The position numbers were made by a program, and so were the translations under genes. From VRUE01 sp963704515 (GTDB lineage: Bacteria > Actinomycetota > Thermoleophilia > Solirubrobacterales > 70-9), in NCBI GenBank assembly GCA_963704515.1, contig OY969913.1, positions 2,170,001 through 2,234,000 of the forward strand: a stretch of DNA of 64,000 nucleotides, in the 5' to 3' direction. Below, one piece after another: positions 42,007-50,429 of this stretch (positions are counted from its first letter, which is position 1; the number at the start of each line of letters is the position of its first letter). Under the pieces are notes generated by a model. The model made no database searches, was not told where the DNA came from, and saw only the letters and a program-made list of their open reading frames with translations.

Positions 42007-44226
42007 TCAGCTGCTTCCATTGCCCCTTGGGTCGTCGCGCAGCAGCCCGATCGAGCGGGCGCGCTCGACGGCCTCCTCGCGCGAGGACACGCCGAGCTTG
42101 CGATACACCGCTCGCGCCTGCGTCTTCACCGTGTTGGGCGAGACATGGGCTTGGGCGGCAAGCTGAGGGAAGGAGTGATGGGTGGGGAGGTAGCCGAGGA
42201 TGCGCAACTCGGCCGGGGTCAGGTCGCCCACCGCAGCCGCCGAGATCGTCTCGGTCTCCACCTCGCCCAGGTGCAGCCAATCGGCGAGCAGCGTCGCTTC
42301 GGGCATCCGCCGGGCCAGCCGCCGTGCCTCGCCCAGCAGGTCCTGCGACAGGCCGATCTCGTCGAGTCGAGCCGCCGCCCGGGCGAGGACGATTCTGGTT
42401 TGGGCTTCATACCAGGCGGCGAACTCGTCGAGCCGGCGCATCAGCCGGACCCCCGCATGCAGGTCCGCTGCCGCCTCGGCGGTCATGCCGCGGTGAGAGC
42501 GGACGAAGGCGGATACCGCGAGGGCAAGGGCGGCGGTCGGGTAGTCGCCCAGCCGGGAGCGCTCGATCTGGGCCCTCGCCTGGGAGGCGAGCATTTCTGC
42601 CACCTGCCAGTCGGGCTCCTCGACCGCGAGCATGGCGAGCTGGCTCAGGCAGAGAACCTGGATGTGGGGCGCACCGATCGCGCCGCGCCGCGCCCCGTCG
42701 ACGAGCCGGTCGCGCGCCTCCTCCAAGTGACCGCGCAAGAACAGGCCGGAGCCGTCCATCAGACAGCACATCGAGAGCCAAGGGCTCTCGTCGGGAATGA
42801 CTGCGGCGGCCGCCGCGGCTCGCTCGCTCATCGCGACCAGGCCATCCCGGGCGAGTGCCGCTTCGGCAAGAACGAGGCCGGCGGTCAACGAGCCGTCGAC
42901 CGCACCGTTCGCCTCCGCGAGCAACCGCCGCGAAACCGCGATCCAGTGATCGGTCATGCCCCCTTCCCCCCGGCCCAGGGACCCCTGCGCCGCCGCAACG
43001 CCCAGGGTCGGCAGGGTCGCGACCCGCTCGACCCCGATCCGCTCCAGCCAGCGCCGCATCGTCGCGTTGCGACCGCGCGCGTAGTAATCGGGGGCCGCCG
43101 CCCAGATCAGCTCGCCCGCGCGCTCATGGGACCCGGCCTCGATTGCGTGCCCGACCGCCCGGTCAGTGTCGCCCTGCTCGGCCCACCACTCCGAGGCACG
43201 CCGGTGTAGCAGCGGCTCCCCCTCGGGCTCTGCCCGCCCCAGCTCCACGCGGAGCATGTCGGCAAGCAGGGGGTGCAGGCGAAACCACTCGTCGTGGCGA
43301 TCGAGTGACAGCAGGAGCGTGTTGCCGTGCGCCAGGTCGCTCAGCACCCTGGCAGACCCGCTGCGAGCCAGCACCGCGTCGCAGAGCTCGCCGTCGAAGC
43401 GGTCGAGGATCGAGACCCGCCGCAAGAACTCGAGCCTGCGCTTGGAGACCGATGCAAGGAACTCGTCCCGGATGTAGTCGGCTATCGCAGCGCTGACATC
43501 GACCTCGTCGAGCATGGCAATCCCAGCCAGGTAGAGAGCCGCGGGCCAGCCCTCCGTGCGCTTGAGGAGCGCGTCGAAGTCGCGGGGGCTCAGCTCGATA
43601 CCGAGGCCGGCGAGCAGCGACTGGCACTCCGGCCCCCTCATCGTCAGCTCGGCCCGGCCGATCTCGGTCAGCAGGCGATTCGCCCGCAGCCTGCCGAGCG
43701 GCAGCGCCGGCTCAACTCGGGTAACAAGTGCGATCTGGGAGCCGGTGCGCACGTGCGCGACCAACGAGTAGACGACCGCCAGCGCCTGGGGCGACTCGAT
43801 TTGCTCGAGCTCGTCCAGCACCAGCACCGTCGCCGCCTCGCGTGCCTCTATTGCCCGCTCGACTCGCGGCAACACCACCCCCTCGATGTCGGGTTCAGGG
43901 ACCGCAAGCCCGGCGGCGATCTCGGCCGGCATGGGCTCGGTCTGCTCCAGCGCCGCCAGCACGGCCTCCAACAGGACGACCGGATCGTTGTGGGCGGCGC
44001 GAAGGGTGACCGAGGCGAAGGGGCGGGGGTCGCGCTCGGCCCATTGAGCGAGCAGCACCGACTTGCCGTAGCCGCTGGGCGCGCAGAGCAGGACAAGGGG
44101 CGCGGCGTCCCGCTCGAGCTTGTCCAGCAGGCGTCCTCGTTCGACCAGGCTGCCGAGCGCCGGGCGCCCCAGATCAATCCCGGCGACCGGGCTGCTCCTT
44201 GGCGAATTTGTCTGCGCGGTGGGCAT
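42007..44226 (-). CDS. MalT/LuxR-family ATP-dependent transcription activator
   Basis: About 739 residues. N-terminal MalT-type ATPase: GRLLDKLERDAAPLVLLCAP, Walker A CAPSGYGKSVLLAQWAE, Walker B VLVLDELEQIESP. Helical repeats follow, then a LuxR helix-turn-helix (LTPAELRILGYLPTHHSFPQ, SPNTVKTQARAVYRKLGVSS). The Met at 44226 is preferred over the one at 44274. It is divergent from the glutamate decarboxylase gene, separated by about 140 bases, so it is a candidate regulator of gadB. That link is only positional. Confidence 0.88.
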   Translation of the reverse strand: MPTAQTNSPRSSPVAGIDLGRPALGSLVERGRLLDKLERDAAPLVLLCAPSGYGKSVLLAQWAERDPRPFASVTLRAAHNDPVVLLEAVLAALEQTEPMPAEIAAGLAVPEPDIEGVVLPRVERAIEAREAATVLVLDELEQIESPQALAVVYSLVAHVRTGSQIALVTRVEPALPLGRLRANRLLTEIGRAELTMRGPECQSLLAGLGIELSPRDFDALLKRTEGWPAALYLAGIAMLDEVDVSAAIADYIRDEFLASVSKRRLEFLRRVSILDRFDGELCDAVLARSGSARVLSDLAHGNTLLLSLDRHDEWFRLHPLLADMLRVELGRAEPEGEPLLHRRASEWWAEQGDTDRAVGHAIEAGSHERAGELIWAAAPDYYARGRNATMRRWLERIGVERVATLPTLGVAAAQGSLGRGEGGMTDHWIAVSRRLLAEANGAVDGSLTAGLVLAEAALARDGLVAMSERAAAAAAVIPDESPWLSMCCLMDGSGLFLRGHLEEARDRLVDGARRGAIGAPHIQVLCLSQLAMLAVEEPDWQVAEMLASQARAQIERSRLGDYPTAALALAVSAFVRSHRGMTAEAAADLHAGVRLMRRLDEFAAWYEAQTRIVLARAAARLDEIGLSQDLLGEARRLARRMPEATLLADWLHLGEVETETISAAAVGDLTPAELRILGYLPTHHSFPQLAAQAHVSPNTVKTQARAVYRKLGVSSREEAVERARSIGLLRDDPRGNGSS

Positions 44227-44364
44227 TCCGATCCATTCGTACGCGCGGGAATTCCCCCCGCCCGGCGTTACCACGCTAGCCGCAAGCCCTGCACCTGTCC
44301 ATCCGTGTAAATCACCCTCTTCGGGGGATGCGAGCTACGGATTCGACCCCTAGCCTCGCCTGCG

Positions 44365-45756
44365 ATGGCAAACCCTCACCGGGGAACGAGATCTGGCGAC
44401 GATGCCGCGGCGATGCTCTACGGCAACCGCTTTCTCACCGAAGACGCCCCCGCCGCCGACTTTCCGACAAGCGGCATGTCGGCGCTCGACGCGATGCGCC
44501 TGCTTGGCGAGGAACTCGCCCTGGAGGGCGACCCGCAGCGAAACCTGGCGACTTTCGTCACCACCTGGATGGAGCCCGAGGCCCAGCGAGTGATCGCCGA
44601 GAACCTCTACCGCAACTTCATCGACCATGCCGAGTACCCGATCTCGGCCGAGGTCGAGCAGCGCTGCATCCGCATGCTCGCCGACCTCTACCACGCGCCG
44701 GGGGAGACGACCGGCGCCCGCACCCAGGGCTCCTCGGAGGCGATCATGCTCGGCGCCCTCTCGCTCAAGTGGAAGTGGAAGCAGCGCCGCGAAGCCGAAT
44801 CGAAGCCGGTCGACAAGCCCAACCTGATCTTCGGCGGCGACGTGCACGTGGTCTGGGAGAAGTTCTGCCGGTACTTCGACGTCGAGCCGCGGATCGTGCC
44901 GCTGCAGGACGACAAATACGTGATCGGGCCCGAGGACGTGCAGCCCCACGTCGACGAGAACACGATCGGCGTCGCCGCCGTGCTCGGCACCACCTTCACC
45001 GGCCACGCCGACGACATCGTCGGCATCAACAAGCTGCTGGTCGACCTCAAGGGCGAGAAGGGCCTTGACGTGCCGCTGCACATCGACGGCGCCAGCGGCG
45101 GTTTCGTCTGGCCCTTCCTCTACCCCGACTCCGAGTGGGACTTCCGGCTCGAGCAGGTGCGCTCGATCAACGTCTCCGGCCACAAGTTCGGCCTCGTCTA
45201 CCCCGGCATCGGCTGGCTCGTCTTCCGCGAGAAGTCAGATCTGGCCGAGGACCTCGTCTTCTACGAGAACTACCTGGGCAAAACCGACGCCACCTTCACC
45301 CTCAACTTCTCCACCGGCGCCTCGATGGTGCTCGCCCAGTACTACAACTTCGTCCGCTACGGGCGCGAGGGCTACGCCTACATCATGAAGGCGATGCAGG
45401 CCAACGCCCGGGCGTTGGCCGACAAGCTGAAGGCGAGCGGCGACTTCGAGCTGATCGGCGACGGCGAGGAGCAGCTTCCCCTCGTCGCCTTCAAGCTCGC
45501 CGGCGAGAAGAACTACGACGAGTTCGACCTCTCCTGGCAGCTCTCCGCCGAGCGCGGCTGGATGCTCCCCGCCTACACGATGCCGCCCGACGCCGAAGAC
45601 GTCAAAGTCCTGCGGGCCTTGGTCAAGCAGACGCTCAGCCGCGAGCAGATCGACCGCCTCGCCGACGACATCGCGACGGCCTGCGCGACGCTGGACGAGA
45701 AGGGCGGCGCCCACCCCTCCGAGCGCAAGCGGGTCAAGACCGGGACGGGGTACTGA
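44365..45756 (+). CDS. gadB: Glutamate decarboxylase
   Basis: PLP enzyme converting glutamate to GABA and CO2, consuming a proton; used in acid resistance. 463 residues. Typical segments: NFIDHAEYPISAEVEQRCI, TTGARTQGSSEAIMLGALS, HIDGASGGFVWPF, and the PLP-binding lysine in NVSGHKFGLVYPGIGW. The C-terminus has YTMPPDAEDVKVLRALVKQT. No glutamate/GABA antiporter gene is adjacent. Stand-alone with its own promoter region shared with the MalT-type regulator. Confidence 0.95.
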   Translation: MANPHRGTRSGDDAAAMLYGNRFLTEDAPAADFPTSGMSALDAMRLLGEELALEGDPQRNLATFVTTWMEPEAQRVIAENLYRNFIDHAEYPISAEVEQRCIRMLADLYHAPGETTGARTQGSSEAIMLGALSLKWKWKQRREAESKPVDKPNLIFGGDVHVVWEKFCRYFDVEPRIVPLQDDKYVIGPEDVQPHVDENTIGVAAVLGTTFTGHADDIVGINKLLVDLKGEKGLDVPLHIDGASGGFVWPFLYPDSEWDFRLEQVRSINVSGHKFGLVYPGIGWLVFREKSDLAEDLVFYENYLGKTDATFTLNFSTGASMVLAQYYNFVRYGREGYAYIMKAMQANARALADKLKASGDFELIGDGEEQLPLVAFKLAGEKNYDEFDLSWQLSAERGWMLPAYTMPPDAEDVKVLRALVKQTLSREQIDRLADDIATACATLDEKGGAHPSERKRVKTGTGY

Positions 45757-45769
45757 AGGGAGGAGGCGA

Positions 45770-46048
45770 TTTCAGCCGGCTGCCGCGCCGATCGCACTCA
45801 GGTCCTCGGGGTGATTCCAGCTGTCGACGAGGGTCTCGCCGCCGGCCACGAGGATCGCGTCGCGCAGTCGCCGCAGCTCCTCCAGCGCCTTGCCCTCGAA
45901 TTTGCCGTGCTTGAAGCCGATTGGCCTCGGCGCCGCGGTGCGCGCTTCGCTTGCCGACCGCGTAGCCGGCGCCTCCCACCATCGCCGCGCGCATCAGCGG
46001 CCTTCTTCTTCCTATTAGCGGCATCGTGCCCGACATGGAATCGCGGGA
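45770..46048 (-). pseudogene. Frame-disrupted small protein remnant
   Basis: Two adjoining frames look protein-like. One gives MPLIGRRRPLMRAAMVGGAG and YAVGKRSA, as at the N-terminus of SHOCT-type small proteins. After about base 45935 the +1 frame takes over, ending FKHGKFEGKALEELRRLRDA...WNHPEDLSAIGAAAG. Neither frame alone is convincing, so a frameshifted small gene is the simplest reading. Not assigned to a family. Confidence 0.3.
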
Positions 46049-46103
46049 GAGCGCCGGCGGCATCGTGCGATCCGGGTGAAATTGCGATCGGGTCGGGGAA
46101 CCG

Positions 46104-46811
46104 TCACACGATCAGGCCGCCGATACCCTTGAGGACCAAAGCCACACCGATCGCGACGGCGCCGATAATTGCTGCCCGGCGGCCGTTGCGGGCGAGCCAG
46201 GCGCGAAAGCGATCCACCGCCCCCTGAGTCCACTCCGGCGCCAGCGCGTAACCGATAAGCGGCAGCTCGAGCAGCGTCAGCTGGACCAGGCAGAAGCCGA
46301 CGACGAGCAGCACCGTCGGCGCGGTGGCCGCTTCGAGCGAGTCGATATGGCCGAGCCCGGCCAGGTAGGAGGCACCGGGGAAGCTGAGCACGATGCCGAT
46401 CGCGAAGGCGACGCGGGGCGAGCCGCGCCCCAGCAGGCGGATCGTCAGCGGTTCCTTCTCCTCTCCCCCTTCCTCCTCGCGCTTGGCGCGCTTGCGGCGC
46501 TCTTTGCGCTCGCGCAGGCCGCGGTCGCGGTCGGTCGCCAGGACGAAGGCGACCAGCAATGCAAGCGCGCCGAGGACGATGTCCTCGACCGGGCTGATCG
46601 TGTGCTGGCTGGTGCTGACGGCGCTCGATTCCTGCAATGCGAAGACGATCGTCAACCCGAGGCCGATGCTGGTTATGTAGGCACCGAGCAGGTAGCCGAG
46701 CATCAGCCGCTTCGGGCTCGGCATCAGCAGCATCACCGTCACCGCGGCGAGCAGCGTGGGGTTGAATATCGAGAGCAGCGACAGCAGCAGGATCTGCAGG
46801 GGGTCGCTCAC
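46104..46811 (-). CDS. GAP/LysE-like six-helix membrane protein
   Basis: A 235-residue protein with about six helices: DPLQILLLSLLSIFNPTLLA at the N-terminus, LMLGYLLGAYITSIGLGLTI, a charged cytosolic loop (RERKERRKRAKREEEGGEEK), then FAIGIVLSFPGASYLAGLGH and VLLVVGFCLVQLTLLELPLIG. Resembles the Sap/GAP family (SfLAP) thought to help export glycopeptidolipids in mycobacteria. GTG at 46811 is preferred; the frame above it has no start with better context. Function inferred only. Confidence 0.7.
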   Translation of the reverse strand: MSDPLQILLLSLLSIFNPTLLAAVTVMLLMPSPKRLMLGYLLGAYITSIGLGLTIVFALQESSAVSTSQHTISPVEDIVLGALALLVAFVLATDRDRGLRERKERRKRAKREEEGGEEKEPLTIRLLGRGSPRVAFAIGIVLSFPGASYLAGLGHIDSLEAATAPTVLLVVGFCLVQLTLLELPLIGYALAPEWTQGAVDRFRAWLARNGRRAAIIGAVAIGVALVLKGIGGLIV

Positions 46812-46955
46812 CAGGCGATTGTTGCCGCTGCGCACGCCGTTGAAATCACCCGAACCGGGCGATGTGGCGATAGGGGGCTCCGGCTTACGGTCACTTCTGA
46901 CAAATCCCGGCACCGGCCAAAGCGCGCAGCGGAAGCCGAGGTTCCCGGTTGAGTC

Positions 46956-47303
46956 GTGAGGCTCCGCGAGGGGGCTGAGGGGCTCGGCGCCGTCGGCTTC
47001 GCGGTCGGGCTCTTCGCCCCCGCCGCTGCTGGCCGCCACGGCGATCGGCGCCGCCCTCGGCGCCGGGGCGGCAAGCTCCTGCATTACAAGACCGCCGGCA
47101 AGATCGGCGAGCAGGCGGGTGAGACGATCCCCATCGGCGGCGCCGGCCTGATCGTCGCCTACTCGCACTCCGAGGCGGAAAAGGTCGAGCCCGTCATTAC
47201 GCGCGCCGTGACCAAGACAATCGGCGAGGCCGAGGGCAACCACGTGGCGGCCCTGAAAGGCGCGTTGGCCGACGCGCAGGAGAAGTTGGCCGAAAGCCAG
47301 TAG
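46956..47303 (+). pseudogene. DUF1269-type membrane protein remnant with two compensating frameshifts
   Basis: The C-terminal 65 residues match the DUF1269 pattern (GKIGEQAGETIPIGGAGLIV, then AVTKTIGEAEGNHVAALKGA). Before that, the annotated frame reads PAAAGRHGDRRRPRRRG, while the +1 frame over the same bases (about 47017-47070) reads PPLLAATAIGAALGAGA, exactly the hydrophobic Gly-rich helix the family has after GLFA. Thus one base was gained near 47017 and one lost near 47070. The N-terminal half of the family is also missing. Most likely a decaying gene. Confidence 0.6.
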
Positions 47304-47335
47304 AGCCTCGCGTTGAAGGCGACCACGGCCAAGCC

Positions 47336-47369
47336 ATTCCAGGCACTAATTCGCAGTAGTGCCTGGAAT
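47336..47369. repeat. Perfect 13-bp palindrome flanking tRNA fragment 1
   Basis: ATTCCAGGCACTA (47336-47348) and TAGTGCCTGGAAT (47357-47369) are perfectly complementary around an 8-base loop. It lies immediately beyond the acceptor end of the tRNA-Gly 3' fragment. Confidence 0.75.
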
Positions 47370-47371
47370 AA

Positions 47372-47412
47372 GCGGCTGATCGGATTCGAACCCACGACCT
47401 TCTGCATGGCAA
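47372..47412 (-). other. tRNA-Gly(GCC) 3' half, fragment 1 (att-like)
   Basis: On the minus strand the 41 bases start exactly at the anticodon loop (TTGCCAT), then the 3' anticodon stem GCAGA, variable loop AGGTC, a T-arm GTGGG-TTCGAAT-CCGAT with one mismatched pair, and acceptor CAGCCGC. The 5' half is absent. Identical to fragment 2 (48933-48973) at 40 of 41 positions. Its acceptor differs from the intact tRNA-Gly at 55005. Half-tRNAs cut at the anticodon loop are typical attachment sites of tyrosine-recombinase elements. Confidence 0.75.
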
Positions 47413-47439
47413 CTATTTGGATGTGCGCCGATATGCGGC

Positions 47440-47473
47440 ATTTCGGGAACTTCTCGCCAGAAGTTCCCGAAAT
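47440..47473. repeat. Perfect 15-bp hairpin beside tRNA fragment 1
   Basis: ATTTCGGGAACTTCT (47440-47454) and AGAAGTTCCCGAAAT (47459-47473) with loop CGCC. It is followed by TCGACGAGGGCGGTTCCA, which matches the flank of the hairpin at 49095-49122. It lies 70 bases after the stop of the ATPase gene. Confidence 0.8.
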
Positions 47474-47543
47474 CGACGAGGGCGGTTCCAATCGTCTCTG
47501 CGAGCCTGGCGACGGTGCCGAAACCTTCGCGACCGATTCCGTT

Positions 47544-48716
47544 TCAGCTCGCTCGTGCCCGCTCCAGGTAACGCCCGAAGTGCGGGACGGTGAAGGCGAT
47601 CTGTCCGCGCTCCGCAGGGTAGATCAGGCCCTTTCGGATCAGGGCTGCGCGGGCCGGTGAGAGGCCTCTCGGCTCTCGCCCCATCCTCCGCGCCACCTCG
47701 CGGATCGGCTGCGGTCCCTCACCCAGGCTCGCCAGGGCGCGGCAGAGCTCAAGCTCCGCCGCAGTCGTGCGCCCCACCCTGAGCCCGAAGAACTCCTCGT
47801 CAAGCTCCTCGGCGACCTCGGCGGATGCCACGGCGATCGCCGCCTCGTCGATCTGCTTGTCGGCAGCCGCGTTCCAGGCCGCCTTCCCCCACTCCTGTAG
47901 GAAGTAGGGGTAACCGCCGCTCTCGGCGAGGATCGTCTCGATCGCCTTGGCCGTGTAGTCAACCCCGAGCTCGGCGGCCGGCAGCCGCAGGGCGCGCTCG
48001 GCGGCCTCCGGCTCGAGCGGCCCGAGGCCCGGGAACCCAAACAGTCGCTCGGCGTAGGTCTTTGCCTCAAGGATCAGCCCAGGGAGGGTCGGCAGGCCGG
48101 CGCCGACGAGGCCGACCGGCAGTTGTTGCTGCGCCATCCGGTGCATCGCCGCAACCAGACTCTCGAGTTCCGGCTCTCCGAGGATCTGCAGCTCGTCCAG
48201 CAGGAGGAGCACCCCCGAATCGGCTTCGGCGGCCAGCGCCCCGACCTCGGCGAGGAGCTCACCGAGGTCCTGCTCGAGCTCGCCGCTGTCGGCGAGGCCT
48301 CGCTCTGGCTCCCACTGAAACCCCAAGCTCACCTGGCCCTCGGAGCCGATCGTGGTCGTGAACGACCCCAGCGCCCCGCGGGCTCGGCGCAGTGCCCGGC
48401 GGACCGCACCTCCCCGTTCGTAAGCGGCGAGGGTGGCGCCTACGAGCCGGGCGATGACGATCCGGAAGTCGCTCTCGCGACGCCACTCATGGCGGAGCGC
48501 CTTCCATCCCGCGGACTCGGCGCGCGATGCGAACTCGGTGAGGAGCACCGTCTTGCCCACCCCGCGCAGCCCGTGGATGATCAGGCTCTTCTCGCTGCGG
48601 CCTCGCGAGAGACGGCCGAGCAGATACGAGAACCTCTCGACCTCACGCTCACGCCCCACCAGGGCGGGCGGCAACGTGCCGGCGCCGGGCGCGTATGGGT
48701 TCTCGAGCGGATCCAC
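47544..48716 (-). CDS. AAA+ ATPase (archaeal-ATPase/STAND-like) with winged-helix end
   Basis: A 390-residue protein: NPYAPGAGTLPPALVGRERE leader, Walker A HGLRGVGKTVLLTEF, Walker B SGVLLLLDELQIL, and a C-terminal winged helix (REVARRMGREPRGLSPARAA, LIYPAERGQIAFTVP). Such ATPases are common in mobile or defence-associated loci and often act alone. The upstream region holds TCTAGCGAT repeats that may be its operator. Downstream come a hairpin and a tRNA-Gly 3' half, matched after vapC. Function unknown. Confidence 0.8.
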   Translation of the reverse strand: MDPLENPYAPGAGTLPPALVGREREVERFSYLLGRLSRGRSEKSLIIHGLRGVGKTVLLTEFASRAESAGWKALRHEWRRESDFRIVIARLVGATLAAYERGGAVRRALRRARGALGSFTTTIGSEGQVSLGFQWEPERGLADSGELEQDLGELLAEVGALAAEADSGVLLLLDELQILGEPELESLVAAMHRMAQQQLPVGLVGAGLPTLPGLILEAKTYAERLFGFPGLGPLEPEAAERALRLPAAELGVDYTAKAIETILAESGGYPYFLQEWGKAAWNAAADKQIDEAAIAVASAEVAEELDEEFFGLRVGRTTAAELELCRALASLGEGPQPIREVARRMGREPRGLSPARAALIRKGLIYPAERGQIAFTVPHFGRYLERARAS

Positions 48717-48726
48717 CTCGCGTGAG

Positions 48727-48764
48727 TCTAGCGATATCTAATGTTTTCTAGCGATTCCGCTAGA
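48727..48764. promoter_or_regulatory. TCTAGCGAT repeats upstream of the ATPase gene
   Basis: TCTAGCGAT occurs at 48727-48735 and 48747-48755 (20-base spacing), with the inverted core CGCTAGA at 48758-48764. They sit 11-48 bases upstream of the ATPase ATG in a locally AT-rich stretch, so they probably overlap its promoter; autoregulation through the winged helix is possible. Confidence 0.5.
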
Positions 48765-48932
48765 GAAGTGAAGATTCTAATAGAGAGCAGAGCGAGAAGG
48801 CAAATGGCAAGGGTGACCACGAGCCCTCGGGCGCACGGCGATCGCTCTCGGCGCGGCGTTCCTCGAAGGGGAGTTGATTCTGGATTCCCCGGTCGGGACC
48901 AGCCCGCCCACATGCAGGGCATTCCCGAAAAA

Positions 48933-48973
48933 GCGGCTGATCGGATTCGAACCGACGACCTTCTGCATGGCAA
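48933..48973 (-). other. tRNA-Gly(GCC) 3' half, fragment 2 (att-like)
   Basis: Same 41-base segment as fragment 1 with one substitution; here the T stem (GTCGG/CCGAT) is fully paired. It begins at the anticodon loop TTGCCAT, ends CAGCCGC, and is followed on the minus strand by TTTTT. It lies 217 bases upstream of the ATPase start and about 180 beyond the vapC stop. The 48717-49154 stretch otherwise holds only repeats and no gene I accept. Confidence 0.75.
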
Positions 48974-49060
48974 TTACACAGGTCATCAGCAAATCACGGC
49001 CTCTGCTCAAACGTCATTTGCAGGGCTTTCGTGATTGGCGAGATCTCGGGTATTCAGCGC

Positions 49061-49090
49061 GGATATGAACGGATATGAACGGATATGCAG
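49061..49090. repeat. Three tandem 10-base repeats GGATATGAAC
   Basis: GGATATGAAC, GGATATGAAC, GGATATGCAG in direct tandem, directly before the vapC-side hairpin. A single GATATG occurs at the equivalent place in the other unit (47430). Could be recombinase arm-binding sites; unproven. Confidence 0.55.
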
Positions 49091-49094
49091 CGAG

Positions 49095-49122
49095 TCAGGC
49101 ACTTCGCCCCAGAAGTGCCTGA
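49095..49122. repeat. Perfect 11-bp hairpin beside tRNA fragment 2
   Basis: TCAGGCACTTC (49095-49105) and GAAGTGCCTGA (49112-49122) with loop GCCCCA, followed by AATCAACGAGGCCGGTTCCA. Aligned with 47440-47473, flanks agree closely while stem bases differ in paired fashion (A-T to C-G, G-C to A-T). 32 bases after the vapC stop. Confidence 0.75.
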
Positions 49123-49154
49123 AATCAACGAGGCCGGTTCCAGCCAGCGAATCG

Positions 49155-49577
49155 CTACAGATCGGCGGGTAGGATCGTGAAGGCGTCGCCCCGCAACGGC
49201 GTCATCGTCCGGAAGGCGCGCTCGTCGAAGCTGGCGATCCGATCGGTCCTGTGCCGGTCGGCGAGCACGGCAAGCGAGGCGTCGGCAAGGCCCAGCTCGA
49301 GATCCCGGTAGCGACGCGCCAGGTCGCGCGCCACCCCCAGCTCTTTGCGATCGAGGCAATCGACGACGAACGTGCCCGTCGCGAGGTCGTCGAGAAAGGC
49401 GAGCTCGACATCGACGCCGAGCCGGGTGAGGATCAAGTAGTCGGCCTCGGCGACCGCCACCTGCGAGGTGACGAGCGGCCCCCTCTCGCCTTCAAACAGA
49501 GTGACGACCGCCTCGTGCTCGGGGTCGTCGGCATCGGCCTGCGCGAAGAGCGTGCCGGCGTCGACGATCAGGGTCAT
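49155..49577 (-). CDS. VapC-type PIN-domain toxin (RNase)
   Basis: A 140-residue PIN ribonuclease. Conserved acids: Asp in TLIVDAGTLFAQADAD (residue 6), Glu in QVAVAEADYLIL, Asp in LELGLADASLAVLA and a later DRIASFDERAF. VapC toxins cleave tRNA or rRNA and are neutralised by VapB. The start overlaps the antitoxin stop by 4 bases (ATGA), the usual order antitoxin-toxin. Confidence 0.88.
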   Translation of the reverse strand: MTLIVDAGTLFAQADADDPEHEAVVTLFEGERGPLVTSQVAVAEADYLILTRLGVDVELAFLDDLATGTFVVDCLDRKELGVARDLARRYRDLELGLADASLAVLADRHRTDRIASFDERAFRTMTPLRGDAFTILPADL

Positions 49578-49810
49578 CGACGGTGTTCGCCCCGAGCCTT
49601 GGCATAGAGCTCATCGGCACCCCATCGCCGGTTCACGTTGCCCCCGCTTCGCCCCTTCCCCATGCTGCGGAAGGTCCGCGAAGGCGCCTCGGAGAGCACC
49701 CGATCCACACCCTCCCGGATCAACTCGGCCTGACTGCGACCGCTCGAGGTCGCCAGCCGGCCCAGGCGCTCGGCTTGGGAATCGTCAATGTAGACGGTGG
49801 TCTTATGCAT
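49574..49810 (-). CDS. VapB-type ribbon-helix-helix antitoxin
   Basis: A 78-residue antitoxin: MHKTTVYIDDSQAERLGRLA (beta strand and first helix of an RHH domain), RSQAELIREGVDRVLSE (second helix), then a basic, flexible toxin-binding tail (GRSGGNVNRRWGADELYAK). ATG at 49810 is chosen; the open frame above it runs through the operator. A perfect palindrome lies 11 bases upstream. Confidence 0.88.
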   Translation of the reverse strand: MHKTTVYIDDSQAERLGRLATSSGRSQAELIREGVDRVLSEAPSRTFRSMGKGRSGGNVNRRWGADELYAKARGEHRR

Positions 49811-49820
49811 GCGATGTATG

Positions 49821-49838
49821 GTACCAGCTAGCTGGTAC
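49821..49838. promoter_or_regulatory. Perfect 18-bp palindromic operator of vapBC
   Basis: GTACCAGCTAGCTGGTAC is an uninterrupted dyad directly before the vapB start. RHH antitoxins bind such palindromes cooperatively with the toxin to repress their own operon, so this is the expected autoregulatory site. Confidence 0.7.
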
Positions 49839-49913
49839 GCTAGCGGCTCCAGGCATGCGAGTGGTGGGAAAGCGGCCGTTTTGCACCCTTTTGTCCGGGG
49901 GGAGGTGCTCACG

Positions 49914-50031
49914 CTACAAGCCGCGTGAAAGAGTCGGCAAGGAGCTACACCACAACTCGCGACCTGACTCGGACCACTTCTTCGCGGCGCTCTGGGCGCG
50001 GCCCGAGCTGCTCTTCGACGAGGAGATCTGA
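49914..50031 (+). pseudogene. Unidentified C-terminal gene fragment
   Basis: A frame without a start gives KPRERVGKELHHNSRPDSDH then FFAALWARPELLFDEEI before TGA. It reads like the end of a real protein (possibly a methyltransferase-type C-terminus), but I cannot name it. It shares the 12-mer CTACAAGCCGCG with the fragment at 50737, which may mark a rearrangement end. Confidence 0.25.
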
Positions 50032-50036
50032 AGGTG

Positions 50037-50429
50037 GGCTACCCCGACTCCTACCTCTGGCGGCTGCGATAAGCCGTCGGCAACGACCTCGTCCTGAGGC
50101 CCGGCGCGATGGTCGCGCTACAGCGAGAGGACGGATGCGTCTTGCTCACCAAGCGAGCCGACGACGGAACCTGGTGTCTGCCTGCTGGCGCGGCCGAGCC
50201 GGGCGGGAGCTTTGCTCGCACGGCGATCGACGAGCTGGCCGAGGAGACCGGGGTCGAGGTCGCCGAGCCCGACTTGATCGCGTTCGGCTGCCTCTCGGAG
50301 GCCGAGCTGCGCACGATCGACTATCCCAACGGCGACGTCACCCACTGCTTCGCCCTGCTCTTCCTGGCGCGGTCCTGGCGCGGCGACCCTCAACCCGACG
50401 GCGAGCGTCCGCGGCATGCTTCCCGATGA
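50037..50429 (+). pseudogene. NUDIX hydrolase pseudogene
   Basis: The Nudix box is clear (AGAAEPGGSFARTAIDELAE, then ETGVEV). The usual N-terminal segment SYLWRLR?AVGNDLVLRPGA is present but interrupted by TAA at the variable residue, where relatives have Gln or Lys, consistent with a CAA-to-TAA change. A downstream ATG (50109) could start a shortened protein. The 3' part is cut off after LFLARSWRGDPQPDGE and joins unrelated sequence. Probably inactive. Confidence 0.65.

Noticed and set aside
48741..49034. 97-residue frame containing KAADRIRTDDLLHG
   Set aside because: This peptide is the translation of the tRNA-Gly half sequence, a well-known source of false proteins in databases.
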